From Stenopsyche tienmushanensis (lineage: Eukaryota > Arthropoda > Insecta > Trichoptera > Stenopsychidae): a stretch of DNA of 64,000 bases. The notes beneath the pieces were generated by a model. It was not told where the DNA came from. It ran no database searches and saw only the letters and a list, made by a program, of their open reading frames with translations. The translations under genes and the position numbers were made by a program. The DNA lies in assembly GCA_008973525.1 (NCBI GenBank), contig WACJ01000042.1:310001-374000 (forward strand), read 5' to 3'. Of this stretch, positions 26,340 to 38,139 are shown in pieces (position 1 is the first letter of the stretch; the number at the start of each line of letters is the position of its first letter).

Positions 26340-26590
26340 GCAGGTCTTCATTGGTTAAGAGTTCGCCATTTAAGCAAAGTTTGAACATCATCTACGCTAA
26401 CGCCTTCAATGCCTCCAGGAATATCTAAAAGATTAATCTCGTCAATGATATGATCATCAACAATTATCCTGAACAACTCTTTACAAACACCCTTCATACG
26501 TGATTGTCTAACTTCATTCTATGCTTCGTCAATGTTTCTTAAAGCCATCGTATTATTAAAGTTTCTCACTTAACATTGATAATATGCATG
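26340..26590 (-). mobile_element. Tigger/pogo-like transposase C-terminal fragment
   Basis: Minus-strand reading gives NIDEA*NEVRQSRMKGVCKE, then LFRIIVDDHIIDEINLLDIP, then a VDDVQTLLKWRTLNQ segment with a remnant of an LTNEDL motif. This order of motifs (a W/LWP-like helix, IDEI, a VDE.D.EELL-like run, TNEDL) is characteristic of the C-terminus of Tigger-class DDE_1 transposases. Stops and missing upstream sequence show it is a relic. Confidence 0.6.
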
Positions 26591-26947
26591 GTAAATTTTT
26601 ATCATGAATATGAATAATGCATTTTTTTTTAAATCTCAAATATTAAATGTCAACGGTCTGATAAGTGACATTAAAAATTGTTCAGTTATCATGTCCGGCT
26701 TAAAATAGTTTTAGATACTTAATGTAATTTCAATTTTGTATTTTTTATTCATTGCCATTTTATTTTTTATCTAACATATTCATACATTTCTTTTCAGTTG
26801 CAAATGTGCCATTCATAAAGTTTGGAAATGAACTCAAACTATTTTAAATAGTTTTAATTATCCGTGGTTGCAAAAAATACGCTAAACGTGTGGTAGAAGT
26901 ATAATGTGAATTGTTTTAAGACTATCGTGAAATCACAATAAGACAAG

Positions 26948-29900
26948 ATGCCTGGTCCTCCTCCTCCTCCGGGGCCTCCGCCACCACCAGGACCCCCACC
27001 ACCTATGGCCGCATTCAATCCGGGCAAATCGAGCTCTTCCGGGGACGGAAGAAATCAGCTTCTACAATCCATAAGACAGGGTGCTAATTTGAAAAAAACT
27101 GTAACCGTCGATAAAAGTGGTCCCTTAATACCTGGAAAAGAACCAAAATTCAATAATGCCAGTTCTGGGGGCTCTGGTGGAATTGGCAACGGAGTCGGGG
27201 CACGAGGTCCAGGTATGGGATCTCAAAATGGGGGCGCTATGCCTGGACTGGGTGGACTTTTCGCTGGAGGAATGCCAAAGCTTAAACCTACCGGACGAGG
27301 AATAGGTATGTCAACAACAAATCATTCTAATTCTATTCGATTGAGTGCAAATTTTGGATACATTAAGTTCAAGGCTTGTATATTCGAGCGCCTGTTTATT
27401 AATTATGGCTATTCTTTAGCATATCGAAATAATGCCGAGAACAAATGTAGATTTAATTGATTTACCATATGCAAAATGATTGTATAACTGTAAATGTCAT
27501 ACCCTTCAGAAATAAATGTCAAAATAACATCATAGAAAATCTCCGTTAATCGTTCTAAAAGGCTTACACAACAATGTGTATATGTTCACCGTTCAATGTA
27601 TTGCATAATGAAAATGCGAGCGGCTCTTCAAATATTGGACGTTCCCATAAGTTATGTCACTGGTTTTTTTTACAGTGTAATACAAAATAATTTATCTTGA
27701 ATGAACTCTTATACAAAATTATCACATTAATTCTCATAAAATGTAGCGGGCTTTGATTCAAAATAATCTGAAAAATGATTCAATCGCTAAGTATGCGTCA
27801 AGATGCAATACTGCATTTAATCTATACCACTGTTAACACTTTGTATCAATACTGTCAAATTGTGTGTATGGTGGGATTCTTTTAGAATTATATTATGTGT
27901 ATAATGGGATTTATTTAAAATCCCACCAAACACACAATAGCACTGTTTTACATGCATACAGATCATTTTTTAGGGTTGAAATAGCCTTTTGTCAAGAAAG
28001 AACGACATAACTTATGAAAACATCTAATACTTTGAAACCCTTCTTCACAAATGACAGCATTAAAATCGTATTTGTTTTCTAAATCGAAATTCATGATTTG
28101 ATTTCTACATTTTTACTCAACTAATGAAAATGATATCATTGAAGCCAAAGTAGAACTTTATAAATATGCGAAACAATATAAAATCAAGCTTAATTTAAAA
28201 CCACATTTAATTTCCCATGAAGCGCCACATTGTGCATGGCGCATCACCATTGTATTGTATACATATATTCATTTTGCTTCATTGTTTGAATCCACAGTTC
28301 CTTTATTACTCATTTTAAACTGCAAACGTATGTGTCGGTTTTTAACCACAATTTGGGTGTTAATAATTGAATTAACTTTGTCTTTTAAATTGTAATATGA
28401 ATCATTTTACGTCATTAAAGTCTTTTTTTAATGTTAAAAACTATATTACGGAATAGTGAATCACCATTATGATAATATGCAAATCTATTATTACTAACCA
28501 CATTTCTAGTATTGTTATAAACTTAAAAACACAGGGAATGGTTAATAAAATTTGATTGTCAGATAGAATTGATCTAAATTTGATAAATTATCAACGTCAA
28601 TTCTAGGCACTTAAGATACTACTTCATGTGGTGACTTGATATTGAATTAGAAATTAAATTAAATCTAAAATGTTTATTTAGGTTTAAAATTTTCATATAA
28701 ACTAGAAATTATTAAAAAGTAATGTTAATTGTCTTTTTTTCATATTTCTATAGCTGGTTCTCAAAATAAGTCTCCTCCTGCGCAAGTTTCTTCGGATCCT
28801 CCAAAACAGACTCTTCCTAGTCCTAGTTCTGGAATAAATAGATCAAATTCAAATAATAGATCACCAAGAATATCCCCAGAATTTGGCAAAGCATCACCAA
28901 TCAACCCCGTTTCAAATCGGATCAATGCAAATGTAGGAAAAAATGAAATGGAATCTAATAAACCAGTAAAGCCCCTACAAAGCCAAAGATCAGTGACTAA
29001 CGGTGCCAGGCCTTCACCAACTCCTAGTGATTTTAAAGGCTCAAATGTAAACCAATTTAAAGGATTGTTAAATGAAACACTCGGTGGGGTAATGCCATTG
29101 CCTCCTAAATCCGATAATCAAGGACCTAAAAAAATGCAAGGGAATATCTCTAGTAGAGCGCCGCCACCACCACCAACACATCCTCCCCCACAATTGAAAG
29201 CCAATTCATCTAGCGTAAGTAAATGATCGAAACTTACGTATAATTTAATGCAAAAGTTTCGTTCTTGTCATGTCAATAATCGCTTCCCGTTTCAGCTTCA
29301 CGGCAATCGTTCCGAAGAATCCACGAATTTGAGCAACCAAAACTTTACCGGAAATATAAGCACGCTGCATCGAAATACGAGCGCGTTGCACGCGTCAAAA
29401 TCGGCGACCGTTTCCAGTTGGAACTCGACACTCCAGCAGGACTTGAGCAACAACCGCGGCAATCTACCGTTGATTCAATCCATATCCGTGTCGGAAACAG
29501 ACGTTCGATTATCGGATTCGTCACACTCCAGCAAAATTATCAACCATGGTAAACCGAATGTCGCCCCTAAGCCGCCCAATATAATCATTCCGACGAATAA
29601 CGGGCAAACGAATACCATGAAACCAATCCAATCGCCCAAGAAAGTGAACACAAACGGGCGGACCTGCATCGCGAGCCCAAAGCTTACGGATGCCTAGGTA
29701 AAATTTCAGTATTATCGATTATTCTCTTTGTAGCATAGCGTTAAAATATCAGGGCCTAAATAGACACTATATTTAGGGTGAGCCATAATGATCAATATTT
29801 TTTCTCTGTTTAACTGACGCATATAAAACGGTAATAAACGGTAGCTGTCCCCACAGGCTGTGATATTTTAATTTTTTTATTGAAGTGGCTTTTAGCAATC

Positions 29901-31158
29901 CCTTTTTTATGGGATCATTACCAACCATTTTGACATGATTTTTTCATGGCGTATATATGTTTTTAAATATATAGTCGCCAGCCACACCTCCTGTAGATTT
30001 GGACCCAAGATGATCTAGTTACTGAATCCAACTGCTTGACTTGCAATTTGTCATCTTAAAATGTTAAAGTACGAAGGGTAATTCAGAAGTACCCGAAATG
30101 ACGTATAAATTACCGTATAAAGTTTACGTTTCAAGTTTAAATATGCTGTTTAGTATTTTTTTAAACTCGACAGTTCTCATTGTAAACAGGGTATCGAAGT
30201 TATTGAACATCGCTGGGAAAAGTGTATCGGGTACTTCTGGGACTACCCTTGTACTTTCGGTGAAACTTCTAAAAATAAATTCTTCCGTTGTAAATTCGTT
30301 ACATTTTCTTAAATAAATCTGAAAAAAATACTTTTTGTAATTAATAATATTTTATAGATCACCTCCTGCAACACCATCTACTCCAGATTCTGGATCAATG
30401 CCGGCTTTCCCAAATAGTAATTATAATACGCTTAGACCAAACCAATTCTCTCAAATAAACGATCCATCGAGTAAGAAATTTGGTCAAGGCGCGCCTAAAA
30501 CATCAGCACCTCCCCCACCAGCTCCTCCAGGTAGCGTAATGAACTTAAATAACGTACGTATTTTATGCACATTATATGAATATACAATTAATCCAAAATG
30601 ATTTTTAAAAGGACCGAGAACAAATCAACGGCCTCCCATAAGACCGCCCATGAACTGTCCTCCTCCACCGCCACCCAATCGGCCAATTAATATGCCACCT
30701 CCTCCGCCACCGCCTCATCGACAACAAGGCATGTCAACACAACATATGGATGTGAGTAAAAATAACAATTACGTATTTAATGCTAAATTATTTAACATAT
30801 TTAAAAACGTTATTCAAATTTTTAGTCTTCCGGTCCTCCTCAGCCGCCAGTGAGAGGGTCTTCTATACGCTCTAATGAAATAGAATCACGCTTCGGCGAA
30901 CAATTCAATCCCCCACACTGTTTTCCGTTCCCAGATCCTTTTCTTAGAATCGAGAAAACCTACAGTAGTGCAAATAGTTCAGCAAACGCAAATGGTGAGT
31001 GTTTATTATGCTATTAAATGGAATCAAAATGCAGGAAATTAATTCGTAATTGTGTCGTAATTATTATTATAGTTAACAAACAACAAGCGCCACTTCCTCC
31101 CACGACGCATCTTCAATTCGGAAACAAAATGTGGGCGGAAAATTCAACAACCTGCTAG
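26948..31158 (+). CDS. Vrp1: Verprolin / WASP-interacting protein
   Basis: Proline-rich actin-binding partner of WASP acting in cortical actin assembly. A 5' UTR exon opens after an acceptor near 26798. Coding exons: 26948-27305, 28754-29214, 29296-29697, 30358-30530, 30612-30751, 30826-30994, 31073-31158; about 595 aa. The N-terminus is MPGPPPPPGPPPPPGPPPP, followed by a WH2 motif (~34-59: NQLLQSIRQGANLKKTVTVD), a Gly-rich stretch, Ser/Pro linkers, SH3-type proline runs (APPPPPTHPPP, APPPPAPPG, PPPPPPNRP) and a C-terminal WASP-binding segment with ESRF and PFPDPF.RIEKTYSS. An extra base near 29686 puts a TAG at the end of exon 3; without it the splice reads ..LRMPR|SPPATP.. and continues in frame. 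Introns contain a family B element, a SINE and a mariner-derived MITE. The true C-terminus is uncertain (see 31159-32376). Confidence 0.92.
27635..28028. mobile_element. Family B MITE, copy 2 (Vrp1 intron)
   Basis: This is the most complete copy. The left end is TTGGACGTTCCCATAAGTTA. The right end, reverse complemented, is TTAGATGTTTTCATAAGTTA, continuing TGTCGTT. The ends form ~25-bp imperfect inverted repeats of mariner type. The interior carries the family hairpin (GGTGGGATTCTTTTAGAATT and AAATCCCACCAAACACAC). At ~390 bp with no ORF it is non-autonomous. Confidence 0.75.
29875..30055 (-). repeat. tRNA-derived SINE, copy 1 (Vrp1 intron)
   Basis: This matches the SINE at 40625-40790 in the same orientation. 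Shared blocks are GTGGCTTTTAGCAATCCCTT, ACCAACCATTTTGACATG and TTTTTCATGGC, plus a decayed tRNA-like part where the B box should be. It is less well preserved than the second copy. Confidence 0.7.
30075..30249. mobile_element. MITE derived from the window's mariner family
   Basis: A ~175-bp element in the Vrp1 intron has ends AGGGTAATTCAGAAGTACCC and, inverted, AGGGTAGTCCCAGAAGTACC. The latter is identical over 20 bp to the left end of the mariner at 14115. Read inverted, it also keeps the subterminal block CAATGAGAACTGTCGAG, matching GTGAGAACTGTCGAAC of that mariner. It is therefore an internal-deletion derivative. Confidence 0.85.
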
Positions 31159-32376
31159 CACCAACTGTCGGTCGAGCGGCAGTTGTCCACATCGACCGAT
31201 CATTCCCCAAGTGTTTCAGCAAGCCCCACTCGTGATTCGTCTGTCTCGCTTCTTTCCAAGCTAAAAGATGACATTATGACCCGGTCCGATACATATCGTC
31301 AATTTTCAGAAGACAATAAATCAATTGATAGTGGAAATAAAACTTCTCCTTGGATTAGTGCGCCGGTGCTTCAGAATACAACTTGTGAAGCGCTCCTCGA
31401 TCCACGCAAGTTACTATGTGAAAGTTCGTCTATTGTCGCTTTAATACCGTGTCAAACATTTACGCCCGTCGATAAACCGACCGAGATTTGTGAAACTAAG
31501 CCTGATGATTCTATAGATGTGCCTGAACTTACTGAAGACTCGGAAGATATGTGTATAAGTGTAATTGAAGGAAATTTACTAACTGAAATTTTATCATCTG
31601 TTTCTTCATTAGAATTTGAAAATAGATCGCCCGTCGAAGATTCGCCAATGGAAGATTTATCAAACGATACGGAGTCTGATAAGAATATTCCCGTAGGCGA
31701 TAATATTAATAATTCTTCGTCTAATTTATCCGACCATGTACAATCTGAAATTAACGATTGTAACGCGAGTTGGTGCGGAGACAACGACTGATAGTTTTAA
31801 AGACGTCATTGAAGCTATAAATAGATTATGCGATACTATGTCATCGTCAAATTCTAACAGCTTTATTTCAAATTCTAGCGTTAATGCATATCATGATGAT
31901 CAATTAAACAATTACGTTGAAAAGTCTGAGCTTGATGTAGAACCCGTATTTAGTGAGAAATTTTGATAAACCGTATGAGACTTCAGTAAATGACGATGTA
32001 TTAGAATCGACTTCGTTCGGTAATCCTTTTGTATCGGACAATATATGTGTATTTTCAGAGAGTACGCAAATTGTGGCACTCAATCTTTCGTTGGATGACT
32101 ATTCGCAAAACGTCAGGCTCTGCCGCCGGCGAATGTTCGCCTCCGACATTTAAAATAATCAACAATCCTTCGACGAATCAGACGGATTTATTGCATTGCG
32201 ATACGGGCAATAGTGAAAATTTGGACGTCTTTCTTATAACGGACGCGCACTCGCCTAATCCCGAGGAAATACCTGCGCCGGGTCACGTCGCCGCCATGAG
32301 GATGAGATTCGAAACCATCACGAGCGTTAATATAAATACGATGAGGCTTTTGAAAAAGGTCGATGATGAATTGTAG
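31159..32376 (+). pseudogene. Coding-like tail after the Vrp1 stop, frame-broken
   Basis: Directly after the Vrp1 TAG at 31156, in the same frame, 202 codons stay open (31183-31791; S/D/E-rich, with SVSLLSKLKDDIMTRSDTYR). Coding-like sequence then continues in frame +1 to 31966, +1 again to about 32115 and +1 again to a stop at 32374-32376, ending AMRMRFETITSVNINTM and LLKKVDDEL. Every shift needs one extra base removed, as in Spt6. It totals about 400 codons, too long to be a chance 3' UTR in such AT-rich DNA. It could be an extended verprolin C-terminus (TAG an error or read through), a separate gene or a decayed tail. I do not recognise a domain. Confidence 0.5.
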
Positions 32377-32930
32377 TATTACTGAATTTAGGAACGATGC
32401 ATTGCAAATGACAAATGTGATAATTTCTTAATATATTTTCACAATTTTTTAACGCTGCAATGCTCTTACTCTATATATATATATATTATTGATATTGAAT
32501 ATTGAAACATATTTTAAGACGAGTTAATATCGCCGATTTCGTACGTCGCCGTATATTCATACGACTCGTATTGCGCTCTATGCTTTGTTCAATCTTTTTT
32601 ACACGTACGTATGACTAGTTTTATACTTTGATTAGAGGCATCGACATGTGAATTATCAAAAACTAGAAATATATAATCGCATTTATAGACTGATTTTAGA
32701 TTGATCAATTTCACCGTTGATACGCAATACGCCGGGTGGAAAATAGCATTCCATCTCGTTGTTCAATAAATTTGTGTCAAATATTGAATCCTCAGTTTTA
32801 ATCGTAAATCAAATGGGCTCAAAATATTTTATATACTTAAATATCCTTACTAATTCTAAACATTAGGTGAATGTAAATTATAATATTGTTAGAACATAAT
32901 TTGCAAGTGGAAATTTATTTTATACTAGCT
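32377..32930. other. 3' UTR-like AT-rich DNA
   Basis: AT-rich DNA containing a short (TA)n run near 32473 and an AATAAA signal near 32765. It is the probable 3' UTR and downstream flank of the Vrp1 locus. No other feature is seen. Confidence 0.5.
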
Positions 32931-34475
32931 GGTACCCGGCGCGTTGCTGCCACAGAAGAAATAGTTCTAAAAATACCATTTGAAATTTGAAAGAGTTATC
33001 TTGTTTAATTAGCAATTATATAAATAATGATATTTTTTCCGACAATTAATACATTTATTGATATTGAATGATATATAAAGAAAAAAAATATTAAAAGCAT
33101 ACATTTTGCTTACTTAATTGTTCTGCTAAGTGCTTTAGGGTAGAGAATAGTTTTGGCTTTTCCGTCTTTAACAAATACAAATAAATTTCTCTGCTGTCCA
33201 ACGTGGATTTTATAGATTATTCCGCACACTTGAAGTGCCTTGTTGATGGTCATTGAGAATGCAAGTCCAACGGGGAGCTGCAGTCGTCTCTTATCAAATT
33301 GCACGTCGGTGGGAATGAGCACATCTTCTCCTTTCGACTTTCCATTAAGAATATATAGTTGTTTCGATGATATTCGGCATCAATTTCTTCATAGTGAGTC
33401 TTGTTCCAATTTGTAAGGTGGCACATCAGGAAGATCTGACGAATTTAAAAACTCGATTGGATAGTTAGTAACTTGGTCTGCATTCATGGCGCTATCAATC
33501 GATTTGTAGGTAACAAAATCATTTGCAATTTGTTATTGTATTGTGTGGTTGATTGTATTGACGTCGGTGTTTTCTGCTGCCAAAATAGCATGTTCGCAAA
33601 GCCAATAATGATTTTTATAATTACTAAAAATCTGCGGAAAAACTTTCTGAATGAGTAAATCGATGGATGGCACAACAACGCAAAAGTTCGATGGAAATGA
33701 AATAAACTTGGTAGCATCAACATGCACTTTTCCTTCACCAATGTTCAATAGTCGTTTTAAAAATGTGGCTGCCGACGCATCACGCTACAAATGTACCCGC
33801 ATATTTGTCTTTAATGTCAGTTTTCGCACGTCTCTCCAAAGATGCGATGCTTTGAGGCAAGAATCAGCTGGTGTCGATGAAAGCATCACCGGAAGAGGTT
33901 GTCGAAAGTCGCCACATAATAAAATTAGAGCGCCACCAAACGGTTTTGCATTTGATCGTAAGTCTTTAAGAGTTCGATCAAGCATTGCATTCGTCCCAGA
34001 TAATCCCCTTGCAAATTTTCAAAACTTTAGCTATGTCAGAAACTTTAGGAATGTTACATGTCAGAGCTTCCAATAAATGCATATCTAATGGCAATTTGAA
34101 TGCCGAATGCGCTGTTCGTCCACCATCTAATAATGTTGCCGCAATACCTAATGAAGCAAGAGCTAAAACAATTCTATTTTGAGATCGAATGTGAGCCAAT
34201 AGTAAAGTGATGAGATACGTTTTTCCAGTACCGCCAGGCGCATCAAGGAAGAACAGATCATTTGTAATTGTATCGTAGGTCAATTTTTGTTCCGCAAGCA
34301 AAAGTTGTTCCTTTGCTTCGACAAATGCATCCAAATCATTAGCATTGTACTGCTGTTCAAGTGCAGAACGAATTCTTGTTGAATGAATTCTTTGATGTTG
34401 ATGGTTAAGCAAATGTCTTCGATTTCGATCAGAGCTTGATTGAAAATCAAGCTCTGATCAAATCAAATCAATCGT
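32931..34475 (-). mobile_element. Helitron PIF1-type helicase relic
   Basis: On the minus strand, conserved superfamily 1B helicase motifs appear in order. These are Walker A (FLDAPGGTGKTYLITLLLAH, near 34240), Walker B (GIIWDECNA), motif III (GALILLCGDFRQPLPV), LTLKTNMR, then WLCEHAILAAENTDVNTIN and the late motif LAFSMTINKALQVCG (33280-33220). This is the helicase end of a RepHel protein, spread over three frames by shifts and partly deleted between the last two motifs. No Rep nuclease domain is seen. The right end of the relic is near 34470; CTAGCTGGTACCCGGCGCG at 32925-32945 could be an element terminus, which is a guess. Confidence 0.85.
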
Positions 34476-35592
34476 CAACATATTGTTATTAAATAAAATA
34501 ATTATTCATTTGATTCTTGTTTTTTATTTTTTAAATTAAATTTAAATTCAAATCTGGTTAGGTTAGGTTTGTTTGTTTTCATTGTGTCGAAATGAAGGCG
34601 TTTTCAATTTACCAATAAATTTGCCCCTCGTTAACAGGATTTAACCTTTATCCATTTTACACTGGGATGCAATCTGTAATCGTAATGAATATCATATTGA
34701 AATGCAGCAATATTCAAATCAACATGTACTTTCGATTCTCGTTGCACGTTGGTCGTCTGATTTTTTATCGGATAGCACTCAAACGTACTTTTTCGGTTGT
34801 TACGTACGTGAATAAGCGATGAATGAAATGAAGCATTTTAAAAGTGCTTGCGATAAATAATTTGGATATAATTGACTCACGCCGATGGATAACCTGCAAA
34901 TGACATTGACGTTTGACGTTTACTATTTGAATGCAGGCGTATATGACGACACGACGCCTCCTACTGCAACTTGTAGGTACTATATACCTATAGCCTTAGC
35001 AACGCATAATCTCAAACACGTCAGAATCAACAACTTTCACACATTAAGTTTTGAATTAAAAATCTACTGTAAGTTAATTGTACTATGCCTATGTCACCCC
35101 CTGATCCCTTGGCAATAAGTGGACCAAGTTTTGTCTCAATCCGATGAACGCGCATATCAACCCATTTCGCCCGAGCATTAGACGGGAAACGCAACTTATT
35201 TTTATATATTAGATATTTTTTTAATCGTGTATGTGAGCATCAAAGAACCAACGCATATGCTTCAAAATCTACATTTATGCTAGCGGTTAGAGATATTTAT
35301 AGCTTTCGAGTAACGACGGTCGACGAGTATTTTGTTGGATCACACATAAATTTTTTAAGTGATGCGGATTATTAGAGTGGGAGTTGAAATTAGTATCATA
35401 TGTAAGATATAAAGTTACCTTACTTATAAATGTTATTGATATATTATATTTTATTATAATCACTTACATTTTATCTCTTTTGTATATTGCGTATTCTGTT
35501 TGTAGTTACATTTTGGATTCTGTGCAATCATTTATATCGCGACAATATTCGCTTTGTTTTATTCCAATGCGAGCAAAGCGTATTGTGCTTAG

Positions 35593-35672
35593 CGCCTTAA
35601 GGACCGGAATTTTAAGAAACAACGTACGCTCCTGAGCGTATATCTCATAGAATTTATTGACGGTCCTTAGGG
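35593..35672. repeat. Imperfect inverted repeat / hairpin
   Basis: CCTTAAGGACCG near 35595 faces CGGTCCTTAGGG near 35660. An inner palindrome ACGCTCCTGAGCGT lies between them. The whole could fold into a branched hairpin and may be the core of a small MITE. No copies elsewhere in the window were noticed. Confidence 0.5.
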
Positions 35673-35982
35673 TGTTAATATTATAATTAAACGAGTATTT
35701 CAAATAATAAATTTATAAATAATGAAATCATAATTACGAGGTTGTGATTTAGGTATTTGTCTAGTTCTATGTATGATATTCGAAATGCTTTTAATATGCA
35801 CTTAATTTTTAAAATATCATTTTGCAGCAGTGTTTCAAACAATGTGTAATTATTCTATGTTGCCATAGTTTATTTTCTAAATTATTAATTTTTTATACAC
35901 GTCTAAATATGACACTTCTAAACAAAATGTCTACACTTTTATATGGTGTTAAAGTTTTATTAAATAATATTTGCTTATTATT

Positions 35983-36250
35983 AGACGTTCCCATAAGTTA
36001 TGTCGTTTTTTTTTTGCAAGAAGAGATAGTGCGTTATCATACTGGATAGTAATGCACAATGACGCAATGCTTAATTCGGTCACCTCTGCCGACACTGTCC
36101 AATACTTCCAACCAAATTGTGTGTATGGTGGGATTCCTTTTCGTCATATTATGTATATGGTGGGATTCTTTTAGAATCCCACCATATACACAATAGCACT
36201 GTTTTAACTGCATTGACTGTTGGGAGGTTGAAATAACCTTTTGTTTGAAT
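35983..36250. repeat. Family B MITE, copy 3
   Basis: The left end TTAGACGTTCCCATAAGTTA matches copy 2, followed by TGTCGTTTTTTTTT. The hairpin GTGGGATTCTTTTAGAATCC with CCACCATATACACAATAG and the block GGTTGAAATAACCTTTT follow. The right terminal repeat is missing. It is shorter than copy 2 because of an internal deletion. Confidence 0.7.
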
Positions 36251-38139
36251 AGAAACCCCATTTCTCATCTCCAATTACTAAATCACGAGGAAATGGACTT
36301 AATAGATATTTTTCTTGCAATAATGTGCTAATGTTTGCCCTTTATGACCCACAGACGATGAAATGCTCTACAGATTGAAGGAGATTATTTTGAATAAGAT
36401 GCACCGAAAAACGACACAACATATGTGCGCATCTAATGCAAAAATAATATTTGCAGTGGGGAGTCGATTCGATTTCTTATTTAGGCTATTTATCGTTTAG
36501 ATTTTGCAGACAATTTCTAATACTTCATAGCAATATTAGCGTTAAAATTGTATTATATTTTTCAACTCTATGCGACTGATCATCGCAGTCGTGCAATTAA
36601 TCTACATTTTAAATAATCGTAAATTGGAAAAAGTCAATTTTAATATGCTTACGCTGTAAAATTAGAATATCTTTTGGTGTGATTTTTTTTCAACGTAACA
36701 GATTTTAAACCTGTGATAAAACATCCTTTTTTTTGGCATCCTGTACATACATACATACATAAGTGATTTCTCACATGTTAATTCATACACTTAAATTTTT
36801 TATCGAGCGTTCGTTTTATTTCAAAATGTCTTTAATTATGTGTAAATTTTTGATTTGGTATATATATTGATCGATTCCGTTTATAAACGTTGTCGTTTGT
36901 ACATTTTGAAATATGTATATGTTGTAAAAGAGCATTGTTAAAAGATTGTCGGCTTTTTCCACGTTTTCCAACGTAATGATACCACTTTATTCATTCTGTT
37001 TGTTTTTATTTAAGACCACTATGAGTGTTGAAGCTTTATAGTAATAATATATCGTTAATCGGGGCACATATTTGAAGATTATAACACTTTGTCTTAATAT
37101 TTATGAAACGCAGATGCACAAAAGTTATTAGTTTATGAGTCACTAGTTTGTACTCTTTTTATACTTATTTTTAATTTATGCATGAAAGTTTTTACTTGTA
37201 CCCACGATACAAGCGTACGGTTGTTCGGAAATATTTTAATTCACAAACTAACTAGTCATTTGACTTTATAGATTATATATTTTATTTTATATTTACGTTT
37301 TATGTTTAAATGGCTTCGCATGCGGTGTTCACCTGGAATGTATTATATTTCAACGATATGCGCTACGCATTAAATTAGATCTATCGACGTTTATATTGAT
37401 AGATCTGATGGCTGCGCTGAGTTGACGGGTCGCAACATTTATGATGTGTTCTCCCAAATGTCGATAATTTTACCCTTATGCATTTGATAATTAACGGCCT
37501 ATAAAAAATTTACAATATTTAATTTTGTACATAATTTAGTATCGATTGCGCGCGCAATTTGTTCGCAAGTTTGGAGTCGTAATATATAAAAACCACTCCA
37601 TTATACGTGATTCTATGCATATGTGTATTCTTTTAATTGTAATACTTTGTGTTTTTATTTGCATATATTTGTAGTCTTCTCCGTTTTGCCATTTGAATTT
37701 GTTTAGATGATTTTTTTAAAATTCTACTTGGCTTCGGCATATTATGGGTTATCGAAAAAGATTTAATTAAACATAATATTTGAAGATGTTTTTAATTGAA
37801 AATAATGCATAACGTTTAAAAGTTATTATTCTTTTTCGGTAACCCGTTATAATTATTTTTACATAGTGTGCCAGAAAATATTATTAACTTTAATCCATTG
37901 ACCATATCAATTAAATATTTTCCATTAATGATAGCTTTAAAATATCTTGTATTTTAACTTTACTGACATTTAGATTGACTTCATTTTCAATATGTGATTA
38001 TTGAACGGGTTTTCGTCCATATCGTCCAGTTTTTTTTTTTAACCCTTCTGTCAAAGAAAGTTTTGGGATTTTCTTTGAAGCTTGTTGTTCACACAATATC
38101 CGCATATTGTAGAAAAAGAGTTTGAAGTCTATATGCACT

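Larger units (their letters stand above)
19872..26797. other. Long repeat-rich stretch, probable Vrp1 intron 1
   Basis: No host exon is recognised. The stretch holds a mariner-type terminal sequence at about 20733-20775, a non-LTR fragment (21340-22395), a family B element (about 23905-24320), a reverse transcriptase scrap (25850-26010) and a Tigger-like fragment (26340-26590). The remainder is AT-rich with nothing to report. Confidence 0.5.

Noticed and set aside
6313..32120. Programmed +1 ribosomal frameshifting as the cause of the Spt6 and Vrp1 breaks
   Set aside because: The contexts (A-run, CCTA, CACTGTT, ACAGTGG, GGAAAAG) share no slippery motif or stop arrangement, and several lie in homopolymers, as expected of sequencing insertions.
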